Source: Gammaproteobacteria bacterium
GTDB taxonomy: Bacteria; Pseudomonadota; Gammaproteobacteria; Steroidobacterales; Steroidobacteraceae
DNA length: 64,000 nt
Direction of reading: 5' to 3'
NCBI GenBank assembly: GCA_025358295.1
Contig: JANYJY010000062.1
Span: 42,623-106,622 of the forward strand
Part shown: piece after piece, positions 9,117 to 17,836 of the stretch
How the letters are laid out: each line of letters opens with the position of its first letter
Position numbering within the stretch: position 1 is the first letter of the stretch
Translations under genes and position numbers: made by a program
Notes under the pieces: generated by a model
What the model saw: the letters and a program-made list of their open reading frames with translations, nothing else
Database searches by the model: none
What the model was told of the DNA's origin: nothing

Positions 9117-11107
9117 TGAAGCTGATTCAGACGGGCTCACCGCGTCCATTGGGCGCGACGTGGACCAAGCGTGGGGTCAATTTCGCCTTATTTTCGAGCA
9201 ACGCCAGCCGCGTGGAGGTCGGTCTCTTCGATGCTGAAAGCGGCGTTGAGACCGTGCGATACGACCTCCCGGGGCGAACCGGAGATGTTTGGCATGGCTT
9301 GTTGTCGCCGCGGCGCGCCGGACCCGGGTCCCACTATGCGTTTTACGTGCACGGACCCAACGAACCGCAGAATGGGCACCGCTTCGACGCCAACGTTGCC
9401 TTGATCGACCCGTACGCGCGCGAACTATCGAGCACAGGGCCGCTGCGTGCGCGCGTCACCGATTCCGGCTTCGATTGGGGCGGCGACCGGCCGCCCGCCA
9501 CACCGTGGCGGGATACGCTCCTCTATGAGCTGCATGTGAAGGGCTTTACGCGGCTGCATCCGGGCGTCCCAACCGAGTGGCGCGGCAAGTATCTGGGGTT
9601 GACCGTGCCGGCGGTCATCGAGCATATGAAGTCCATCGGCGTGACGGCGGCGGAGCTGCTGCCGTGCCAGTCTTTCGTCACCGAACAATTCCTGCGCGAT
9701 CGAAGTTTGAACAACTACTGGGGTTACAACTCGGTTGCTTGGTTCGCGCCCGCGAACGAGTACGCGTTGCACGATGCGGTCGTCGAATTCAAAACAATGG
9801 TAAAGGCATTGCACGCGTCGGGCATCGAAGTGATCTTGGACGTAGTTTTCAACCACACCGCTGAGGGCAACGAGCAGGGTCCAACGCTGTCGTTGCGTGG
9901 CATCGACAACTCGGTCTATTACCGCCTGATGGCGCAGGACAAACGCTTCTACGAGAATGTCACGGGTTGCGGCAATACCGTCAACTGCCAGCATGGCCAG
10001 GTTCGGGCTCTGATCATCGACTGCCTGAAGTACTGGGTCGAGGATATGCACGTAGATGGCTTCCGCTTCGATTTGGCGACGGTGTTGGCACGGGAAGAAA
10101 ACGGCTTCAACGAGCACTGTGCACTCTTCAAGGCCATACGCGCAGAGCCGTCCTTGGCCTACGTCAAATTGATCGCCGAACCCTGGGATGTGGGCTGGGG
10201 CGGCTATCAGCTCGGCCGATTTCCATCGGGCTGGGGAGAATGGAACGATCGCTACCGCGATACGATTCGCTCGTTCTGGCGGCGCGATCCGGGGAAAATC
10301 GGCGAGTTCGCGGAGCGCTTCGCTGGTTCGAGCGACATATTCAGGCACAACGGCCGCAGGCCGACTGCCGGCATTAATTTTCTCACGGCGCATGACGGCT
10401 TCACGTTGTGCGACTTGGTTTCCTACAACGAGAGGCACAACGACGCCAATCTCGAGGGCAACAGCGATGGGCACAATGAGAATCTAAGTTGGAATTGCGG
10501 AGCGGAAGGTCCCACCGATGATGCCGTCGTCAACAAACTGCGGAGCCGGCAGATGCGCAATCTGCTGGCAACTCTGTTCTTCTCGCAAGGAGTCCCCATG
10601 CTGCAGGCGGGCGATGAATTCGCGCGGACGCAACGTGGCAACAACAACGCCTACTGCCAGGACAATGAAATATCCTGGATCGACTGGCAATTGCGCAGCG
10701 TCAACCTGGATCTGCTGCGGTACGTGCAAACGCTTGCCCAGCTGCGCAGGCGCCATATCGAGTTTCGTCGCGACACTTTCCTCAAGGGCGCGGCGTCGCG
10801 CGCCCATGTCAAGGATGTAACGTGGTTGAACGTGAACGGTATCGAAATGAAGCAAGCTGAGTGGCAGGACGGGAATCTGCGCACATTGGGAATTTGGTTC
10901 GGCAAGCAGAGCAATTTGGAGGGACGGTTGCTGTTGCTGCTGAATGCCAGTGATGCCGCGCAGACGTTTTTACTGCCGGCCGCTCCGGCCGAGGAGCCGT
11001 GGATTCGCCAATTCGACACCGCGCTGAATACTCATGAGCCGGTAAGCTTGGGGCGTGCGCGCGACTATTGGCTCGACGCGGCAAGTTTCGCTTTATTGGA
11101 GTGTTGA
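9116..11107 (+). CDS. glgX: Glycogen debranching enzyme
   Basis: GSPRPLGATWTKRGVNFALFSSNASRVEVGLFD, NYWGYNSVAWFAP, VILDVVFNHTAEGNEQGPTLSLRGIDN, VDGFRFDLATVLARE, QRGNNNAYCQDNEISWIDW. GTG start at 9116 overlaps the glgB TAG by one base. Confidence 0.95.
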   Translation: MKLIQTGSPRPLGATWTKRGVNFALFSSNASRVEVGLFDAESGVETVRYDLPGRTGDVWHGLLSPRRAGPGSHYAFYVHGPNEPQNGHRFDANVALIDPYARELSSTGPLRARVTDSGFDWGGDRPPATPWRDTLLYELHVKGFTRLHPGVPTEWRGKYLGLTVPAVIEHMKSIGVTAAELLPCQSFVTEQFLRDRSLNNYWGYNSVAWFAPANEYALHDAVVEFKTMVKALHASGIEVILDVVFNHTAEGNEQGPTLSLRGIDNSVYYRLMAQDKRFYENVTGCGNTVNCQHGQVRALIIDCLKYWVEDMHVDGFRFDLATVLAREENGFNEHCALFKAIRAEPSLAYVKLIAEPWDVGWGGYQLGRFPSGWGEWNDRYRDTIRSFWRRDPGKIGEFAERFAGSSDIFRHNGRRPTAGINFLTAHDGFTLCDLVSYNERHNDANLEGNSDGHNENLSWNCGAEGPTDDAVVNKLRSRQMRNLLATLFFSQGVPMLQAGDEFARTQRGNNNAYCQDNEISWIDWQLRSVNLDLLRYVQTLAQLRRRHIEFRRDTFLKGAASRAHVKDVTWLNVNGIEMKQAEWQDGNLRTLGIWFGKQSNLEGRLLLLLNASDAAQTFLLPAAPAEEPWIRQFDTALNTHEPVSLGRARDYWLDAASFALLEC

Positions 11108-11111
11108 GTTG

Positions 11112-13286
11112 GTGGACACGACAGTGATCGAGAGGTTGGCGCGGTTGCGGGGCATCGGCGATGCCTACCATGACTACAAGGGGGAGCTCAGGCAATTCAG
11201 TCTCGAGACGAAGGCAGGCCTGCTGCGGGCCATGGGATGCCCCGTGGACAACCCGGCCGCGCTGGCTGAGGAATTGCACCGGACCGAGGCGGCTCGTTGG
11301 CGCAGTTTCCTGCCGCCGGTGGCGACCGCGACCGGCAAGCGACTGGGGCTCGACGTCAATATCACGGCGCGCGAATTCGGATCCGCGCTGTTATGGTCGG
11401 TGCGATTCGAGGATGGTTCGAGGCGGGACGGGATGATTTCGACCGCCGATTGCCGGGAGATTTGGCGGGGAGAAGTCGAGGGGTCATGGATCACGCGCCG
11501 GCATTTCCAACTGCCCATAGATTTGCCGCCGGGCTATCACGAACTGGAGGCACGAATCGCCGGCGCGGCGTCGGAACGCTGCCGACTGATCGTCTCGCCT
11601 CCGCACTGTTACGAACCTCCGGCGATTGCCGCCGGACGGCGGCTGTGGGGCATTGCCGTGCAGCTTTATACGCTGCGGTCAAAGCGTAATTGGGGCATTG
11701 GGGATTTCAATGATCTTCGATCGTTGATTCGGTGGGCGGCGGCGCATGGTGCCGGCTTCATCGGCTTGAATCCGCTGCACGCGCTTGCACCTGCCGACCC
11801 GCATCGCTGCAGTCCCTACAGCGCGTCCAGCCGCCATTTTCTCAATGTTCTCTACATTGCACTGCCGCTGGTGCCTGAATTCAAGGATTGCGTCGCGATC
11901 CGTGAACGAATGGTCGATGCCTCGATGGATGCGCGCCTGCACGGATTGCGTGATCGCGATCTCGTCGATTACAGCGGCGTGGCGGCGCTCAAAATGGAGA
12001 TGCTCGCCCTGTTGTACGGCGATTTTCGCGACCGGCACCTGGCGTCGGCTACGGAACGCGCGCGGAATTTCCGCGCGTTCATTGCGTCCGGTGGCGAGCC
12101 GCTGCAAATGCATGCGCGTTTCGATGCTCTCGACCGGCATTTACGCTCGACGCGGGGAGTCGAGTCCGGATGGCTGTCCTGGCCGGAAGAATTTCGCGAT
12201 GTGAACGGCAGCGCCGTCGCGCGCTTTGCGGCAGAGCATGCCGCCGAGGTGGAGTTTTACGCCTATCTGCAATGGCTCGCTTACGAACAACTGCGCGGCG
12301 CGCAGGCGTTGGCACGCCAGTTGGGCATGCCCATCGGCCTTTACGGCGACTATGCCGTGGGCGCCAATCCTGCCGGCTCTGAAACCTGGTCCGATCAAGC
12401 CGGGTATCGGATGGGCGCGGAGATCGGTGCGCCGCCGGATCCCTTGGCGCTCAAGGGACAGGGCTGGGGCATACCCCCGCAGGATCCGACTTCGATGCAG
12501 GCTCGGGGACTGAATGGGTTCGTGCAGCTGATCCAAAACAATATGCGTTGTTACGGCGCGCTGCGCTTGGATCATGTGATGGCGCTGTTCCGCCAATGGT
12601 GGGTGGCCGCAGGACTCTCGCCCACCGAAGGTGCTTACGTTCACTATCCTCTTGAGCAGTTGCTCACGGTGTTGTCACTGGAGAGCGCGCGCAGCACCTG
12701 TCTGGTCGTCGGCGAAGATCTCGGTGTAGTGCCCGATGAGATGCGCAGAGCCATGCCTGAGTTCGGCCTGTATCACTACAAAGTTTTGCTGTTCGAGAAA
12801 GTAGACGGCCGTTTCCGCCGCCCGGATGAGTACGTGCAGCGCGCATTGGCGACGGCCACGACTCATGACATGCCGACTTTGCGCAGCTACTGGGAAGGAC
12901 GCGATATCGAGTTGCGGCGCGGATTGAATCTCTATCCGAGCGGCGAGATCGAAAGCGACATCATCCGAGAGCGGCAGCGCGACCGGGAGTTGCTATTGGG
13001 CGCGCTGCAGGAGCACGGACTCAATCCTGCGCAGCCCTCGACGCCGTTCGAACCGTTCACAGCCGAGCTCGCGCAAGCCTTGCACTTGTACCTCGCGCGT
13101 TCGGCGACCTTGCTGGTCGCCCTGCAGATCGAGGATTTATTGGGCATGAGCGACCCGGTGAACGTGCCGGGAACGAATCGGGAATATCCGAATTGGCAAC
13201 GCAAGGTGTCCGCCGACATCGAGGACATCGCGGCGCGCGCGGACTTGTCTGCGTGCCTCGACGGCGTCAATCGGGCACGCGGTTAA
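11112..13286 (+). CDS. malQ: 4-alpha-glucanotransferase
   Basis: RLWGIAVQLYTLRSKRNWGIGDFNDL, GFIGLNPLHALAPADPHRCSPYSASSRHFLNVLYI, GLYGDYAVGANPAGSETWSDQ, LRLDHVMALFRQWWVAAG, CLVVGEDLGVVPDEMR, THDMPTLRSYWEGRDI. Start GTG 11112 or TTG 11109. Confidence 0.95.
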   Translation: MDTTVIERLARLRGIGDAYHDYKGELRQFSLETKAGLLRAMGCPVDNPAALAEELHRTEAARWRSFLPPVATATGKRLGLDVNITAREFGSALLWSVRFEDGSRRDGMISTADCREIWRGEVEGSWITRRHFQLPIDLPPGYHELEARIAGAASERCRLIVSPPHCYEPPAIAAGRRLWGIAVQLYTLRSKRNWGIGDFNDLRSLIRWAAAHGAGFIGLNPLHALAPADPHRCSPYSASSRHFLNVLYIALPLVPEFKDCVAIRERMVDASMDARLHGLRDRDLVDYSGVAALKMEMLALLYGDFRDRHLASATERARNFRAFIASGGEPLQMHARFDALDRHLRSTRGVESGWLSWPEEFRDVNGSAVARFAAEHAAEVEFYAYLQWLAYEQLRGAQALARQLGMPIGLYGDYAVGANPAGSETWSDQAGYRMGAEIGAPPDPLALKGQGWGIPPQDPTSMQARGLNGFVQLIQNNMRCYGALRLDHVMALFRQWWVAAGLSPTEGAYVHYPLEQLLTVLSLESARSTCLVVGEDLGVVPDEMRRAMPEFGLYHYKVLLFEKVDGRFRRPDEYVQRALATATTHDMPTLRSYWEGRDIELRRGLNLYPSGEIESDIIRERQRDRELLLGALQEHGLNPAQPSTPFEPFTAELAQALHLYLARSATLLVALQIEDLLGMSDPVNVPGTNREYPNWQRKVSADIEDIAARADLSACLDGVNRARG

Positions 13287-13296
13287 ATCGTCTTCG

Positions 13297-14607
13297 CTAG
13301 GCCGGCGCTAGCGGTGCATCGTTCAAGACGCGCTGCACCCGCGCCGCCCAAGCCCAGATGCATCCGCCGATCACGACGGCGACGGGCACTATCTTCACGG
13401 CCTCGGCCAAGGAAAAACGATCGGACAATGTGCCTATGAGAGGCGGCGAGAGTGCGTCGCCGAGCAGATGAATCACGAAAACCTCGAGTGCGATGGCCGT
13501 TGCTCTTTCTCCGGCGGAAACGAGGTTGACGATCGCGGCATTGATCGGGCCGGTTGATAAGAACAGGCACAACTGCGCCGTAACCATGCTCGCGAGGTAC
13601 AAGGAGTGTGAGTTTGTGGTCAGGGCGATCCAAACAAAGGGAGCCGCTACCAGGGTTGAGGCGGCGGACAGCCACAGATAGGCCTGTCGCGAATATTTGG
13701 CGCAGTAGTCACCCAACCAGCCACCGGCGAAGGTGCCGACGAAGCCTGTGATAACGACGATGGCGCCGAAACTCACCGTCGCCTCGCTGCGCGGTATGCC
13801 ACGGGCTCGTTCGAGAAATGCGGGCATCCAGTAGGCAAGACCGCCCAGTGCAAATGTGTACGCGGCATATCCTAGAACCGTGAGCACATACGGCTTGTTG
13901 CGCGCCAGCCGTTGGTAGGCTGCCCAGGTATCTTTTCGGATGCTGGACAGGGCGGACGTGATCACCGGTGCTTTGGCGCCCGCGACTTGCGCATCCTGCG
14001 CGCCTCGCGGCGGATCGCGCAGCAACAAACACAGGGTGGCAAGCAGCACACCGGGAATGCCGGCAACAAAAAATGCGTAGCGCCAGCCGTAGTGCTTGTC
14101 GACCAATCCACCGACGACGTAACCGAGTGCGGAACCGACCGGGATTGCGCAGAAAAAAATGGCCATCACCCGGGCGCGCAGCCGCGCCGGAAAATAGTCG
14201 GACAGCAGGCTCGGTGCTATCGTGACATAGGCCGCTTCACCGACGCCCACGCAAGCCCGCGCCGCCAGGAGCGACAGGAAGCCGCCCGCCAACCCAGACA
14301 GGGCAGTGGCAAAACTCCAGCAGGCGACACCCAGGGCAATCAGCCGAGGTCGCGATTTTCGATCGCCCAATGCGCCGAATATCGGCGCCGTCAGCGTGTA
14401 CACGACCAAGAATCCGGACATGAGATAGCCTAGATTCGCGTCCGTAAGGCCAAGGCCGGCATGTTTCAGGCTTTCGATCAGCGCGGCCAGGATGTAGCGA
14501 TCCAAGTAGCTGAACAGATTGATGAATGACAGGACCGCTAGCCCAAAGCTCGCGGACTGCACCCATGACTTTTGTGATTGATCTGCCACGCATCGGTATA
14601 GTAGCAA
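13297..14607 (-). CDS. MFS transporter (spinster-like)
   Basis: 12-TM pattern; GALGDRKSRPRLIALGVACWS, ARACVGVGEAAYVTIAPSLLSDYFP. Confidence 0.87.
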   Translation of the reverse strand: MLLYRCVADQSQKSWVQSASFGLAVLSFINLFSYLDRYILAALIESLKHAGLGLTDANLGYLMSGFLVVYTLTAPIFGALGDRKSRPRLIALGVACWSFATALSGLAGGFLSLLAARACVGVGEAAYVTIAPSLLSDYFPARLRARVMAIFFCAIPVGSALGYVVGGLVDKHYGWRYAFFVAGIPGVLLATLCLLLRDPPRGAQDAQVAGAKAPVITSALSSIRKDTWAAYQRLARNKPYVLTVLGYAAYTFALGGLAYWMPAFLERARGIPRSEATVSFGAIVVITGFVGTFAGGWLGDYCAKYSRQAYLWLSAASTLVAAPFVWIALTTNSHSLYLASMVTAQLCLFLSTGPINAAIVNLVSAGERATAIALEVFVIHLLGDALSPPLIGTLSDRFSLAEAVKIVPVAVVIGGCIWAWAARVQRVLNDAPLAPA

Positions 14608-14645
14608 TGCAAGTTTGCGTTTTGGTTTAAATCGTTGGTGGTTCT

Positions 14646-16298
14646 ATGTTCATGCTCCGCAAGTCAGGGATGCTAGGCGCGGCGGCGATCCTATGCACGG
14701 TGCTGTGGTTCGCACTGTTGGCGGGTCGACCCTTGTTCGACCCGGATGAAGGCCGGTACGCTGAGATACCCCGGGAAATGCTCGATGGCGGAGACTGGGT
14801 GATCCCGCACCTCAACGCACTTGTCTACCTGGAAAAGCCGCCGCTGCAGTACTGGCTCACCGCCATGGTGTTTCGCAGCTTCGGACAGAATGAATTCACC
14901 GCACGACTGTGCACGGGCATGGCCGGCTTTCTGACGTTGCTGACGGTATACCTGATCGGTCGGAGGTTGTGGGGGAGCGCGGCGGGCCTCAGAGCTCTGC
15001 TATATGCCGCTGCATCGGTATTGTTCGTACTGCTTGGTCATCAACTCACGCTCGACATGCTGCTGAGCTTTTTCTTGACGGCGGCTTTGGCCTGCTTTTT
15101 GATGGCGCAGGCATGGCGCGATGCGCCTGGCAATTGGCGTATATGGATGTTGGGTTGCTGGACCGCGATCGCGCTCGCTGTGCTCACCAAGGGATTGATA
15201 GGCGTGCTGATTCCGGCAACCACCGTCGGCGCATATGTACTATGGCAGCGGGACTGGGTGGTGCTGCGCCGCCTGAATTTCCGCTGGGGTCTGCCGCTGT
15301 TCGCGGTGATTGCCGTACCTTGGTTTGCGCTGGCCGCCCGGGCCAACGCACAGTTCCTGAGATTCTTCTTCATCCGCGAGCATTTTCAGCGGTTTCTTAC
15401 GCCGATTGAGCACCGCACCGAGCCGTGGTGGTTCTTCGCGCCGGTGCTCGTGATTGGAATCATGCCCTGGCTGCCGCAGGCCACGCGCGCGCTGATCTCG
15501 CCCTGCGCCGAGCCGGTGCCGCGCGGGCAATTCGATACCGCGCGTGTGCTTTGGATTTGGTGCGTATTCGTCCTGATTTTCTTTTCTTTCTCCGACTCCA
15601 AATTGGTCCCGTATATTCTACCGTCGATCCCCGCGCTCGCTCTGCTCTGCGCCGCGCGCAAGACGATCGATAGCCGTGCGGGCCTGCTGGCAGGATCGTT
15701 ACTGTCTCTGGCGTTTTGTGCGGGCGTGCTGGCGTATACCGGTGGTGCGTGGAGCTCGGAGGAATCGCGCCAATTGTTGCCCCTGATCCGGCCCATGCTG
15801 TATTGGACCTGCGCCGCGCTGACGCTGGGCGCCTGTCTTTGCGCGGCGTATGTGCTGCAGGGGAGGCCGCTTGCTGCGCTGGCGGGCTTATGTGGGTGCT
15901 GGTTTTTGGTCTCTGGGACCGTTCTTGTTGCGGCGAATGCCGGGCAGGCGTTGTTCAGCGCCAAGGACCTTGCCATGACACTGCGCGCGCAGTCCGCCAC
16001 CGCGGAGGGCATTGCCTTCGAGCCGATTTTTGCGGTGCAATCGTATCGGCAGTCGCTCGTTTTCTATCTGAAGCGGCCCGTCACCTTGGTCGATTACAGG
16101 GACGAATTCGACTTTGGGCTGACCCTCGATCCGGTGCGTGGCATCGCGACGCTGCCGCAATTCTCCGCCGCGTGGTTGAAATTACGCGGCGGCCTGGCCG
16201 TCATGTCACCGCGAACCCGAGACCGGCTGGCCGCTCTCGGCTTGCCGATGCGCGAGACCTCGCGTTTCCCGGATCGAGTGATCGTCAGCCGGCACTAA
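14646..16298 (+). CDS. Glycosyltransferase family 39 / ArnT-like dolichyl-phosphate-mannose-type membrane protein
   Basis: RPLFDPDEGRYAEIPREMLDGGDWVIPHLNALVYLEKPPLQYWLTAM; polytopic. Confidence 0.87.
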   Translation: MFMLRKSGMLGAAAILCTVLWFALLAGRPLFDPDEGRYAEIPREMLDGGDWVIPHLNALVYLEKPPLQYWLTAMVFRSFGQNEFTARLCTGMAGFLTLLTVYLIGRRLWGSAAGLRALLYAAASVLFVLLGHQLTLDMLLSFFLTAALACFLMAQAWRDAPGNWRIWMLGCWTAIALAVLTKGLIGVLIPATTVGAYVLWQRDWVVLRRLNFRWGLPLFAVIAVPWFALAARANAQFLRFFFIREHFQRFLTPIEHRTEPWWFFAPVLVIGIMPWLPQATRALISPCAEPVPRGQFDTARVLWIWCVFVLIFFSFSDSKLVPYILPSIPALALLCAARKTIDSRAGLLAGSLLSLAFCAGVLAYTGGAWSSEESRQLLPLIRPMLYWTCAALTLGACLCAAYVLQGRPLAALAGLCGCWFLVSGTVLVAANAGQALFSAKDLAMTLRAQSATAEGIAFEPIFAVQSYRQSLVFYLKRPVTLVDYRDEFDFGLTLDPVRGIATLPQFSAAWLKLRGGLAVMSPRTRDRLAALGLPMRETSRFPDRVIVSRH

Positions 16299-16393
16299 GC
16301 TCACACCGCGGCCAAGCAACCGCGTTTATCGGTTCGCGTTTCGGTGCAGGCAGGGTAATATCAAAAGCACGACTTCATCGCCGGGAGAATCAA

Positions 16394-16555
16394 TTGGCCA
16401 AGCCGAATTATCGTCATGTGAAGAAACAAAAGGAGGCCGTCAGAAAAGCCCGCCAAGATGCGAAACAGCAGCGGCGGTCCCAAGTACCGGAGGCGTCTGA
16501 TACGCCGGAGGCCTCCGACACGCCGGAGGCTCCTGCGCCCGTCAAACCCGCTTAA
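16394..16555 (+). CDS. Small basic protein with C-terminal PEASDT repeats
   Basis: TTG start: (M)AKPNYRHVKKQKEAVRKARQDAKQQRRSQVPEASDTPEASDTPEAPAPVKPA; charged N-terminus resembles a short conserved proteobacterial protein. Confidence 0.6.
   Translation: MAKPNYRHVKKQKEAVRKARQDAKQQRRSQVPEASDTPEASDTPEAPAPVKPA
16487..16531 (+). repeat. 18-nt in-frame tandem repeat encoding PEASDT (about 2.5 copies)
   Basis: ccggaggcgtctgatacg / ccggaggcctccgacacg / ccggaggct. Confidence 0.85.
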
Positions 16556-16559
16556 TGAC

Positions 16560-17705
16560 ATGAAGGATTATGTATCTCCGTGGATGGATGAGGACCTGTC
16601 CATCTTTCGCGACGCCGTGGCGCGATTCCTCGAGGCCGAAATGGTGCCGAACGAGGCGCAGTGGAGGAAACAACAGAACGTAGGCAAGGAAATCTGGCGC
16701 AAAGCGGGCGCCATGGGTCTGCTGTGCACGGATATTTCGACCGAGTATGGCGGCGTTGGCGGCGACTTCCGGCACGAAGTAGTGCTGTACGAAGAGCTTG
16801 CACGACGCGGCCTCAGCGGCTTCGGCCAGGGCGTGCACAGTATTTGCGCGCATTATCTGGTCAATCACGGCACCGAGGAACAGAAACATCGCTTCCTGCC
16901 GCGCATGGCGAGGGGCGAGCTGATCGGCGCAATCGGCATGACGGAGCCCGGTGCAGGATCGGACCTGCAGGGTCTTAGGACCCGCGCGATTCGTGAGGGC
17001 GGCGATTACCTCATCAACGGCTCGAAGATATTCATTACCAACGGCTATCTCGCCGATTTGATTGCCGTGGTCGTCAAGACCGAGCCCGGCGCCGGCGCCA
17101 AAGGCACCTCCATCCTCATGGTGGAAACGGCAAACCTGCAGGGTTTTCGAGTCGGCCGAATTCTCGACAAGATGGGCATGAAATCGCAGGATACGGCGGA
17201 GTTATTCTTTGAGGACGTGCGCGTGCCGACCGCGAATCTGCTGGGCGGCGCGGAGGGTCAGGGCTTCTACCAGCTCATGGGGGACTTGCCTTACGAGCGC
17301 GCCATCATCGCCGTGGCGGCGGTAGGCGCCATGGAAGGCGCGGTGGCCGAAACCATCAAGTACGTCAAGGAGCGCAAGGCCTTCGGCAAGAGCATCGCGG
17401 AATTTCAGAATACAAAATTCAAGCTGGCGGAGGCCGCCACCAAGACGCAGGTGGCGCGCGTATTCGTCGATACCTGCATTTCCAGAATCGTAGCCGGAAC
17501 TCTCGATACGGTAACCGCGTCCATGGCAAAGTACTGGGTCACGGATGCCCAGCAGGAAGTGATTGATGAATGCGTTCAATTGCACGGCGGCTACGGGTAC
17601 ATGAACGAGTATCTGGTATGTCGCATGTTTGCCGATGCGCGAGTGCAGCGAATCTACGGCGGCACCAATGAAATCATGAAGGAACTGATTTCCCGGGCTC
17701 TCTAG
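16560..17705 (+). CDS. Acyl-CoA dehydrogenase
   Basis: AIGMTEPGAGSDLQGLRTRA, DYLINGSKIFITNGYLADL, ERKAFGKSIAEFQNTKFKLAE, CVQLHGGYGYMNEYLVCRMFADARVQRIYGGTNEIMKELISRAL. Confidence 0.94.
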   Translation: MKDYVSPWMDEDLSIFRDAVARFLEAEMVPNEAQWRKQQNVGKEIWRKAGAMGLLCTDISTEYGGVGGDFRHEVVLYEELARRGLSGFGQGVHSICAHYLVNHGTEEQKHRFLPRMARGELIGAIGMTEPGAGSDLQGLRTRAIREGGDYLINGSKIFITNGYLADLIAVVVKTEPGAGAKGTSILMVETANLQGFRVGRILDKMGMKSQDTAELFFEDVRVPTANLLGGAEGQGFYQLMGDLPYERAIIAVAAVGAMEGAVAETIKYVKERKAFGKSIAEFQNTKFKLAEAATKTQVARVFVDTCISRIVAGTLDTVTASMAKYWVTDAQQEVIDECVQLHGGYGYMNEYLVCRMFADARVQRIYGGTNEIMKELISRAL

Positions 17706-17836
17706 GCCGCCATGTCGGCGGGTGGCGACGTTGCGCGGCGGAACCGGGGCCGACTTGACAGATCTTTGCCTATTGACGGCTTCATTTGTGCTGCGTTTCG
17801 CTGAACAATGGCTGGCCTAGAGGGTGGAAGCTGCCG

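Noticed and set aside
9425-10474. 349-aa minus-strand ORF
   Set aside because: Shadow ORF antisense to glgX with no domain motif.
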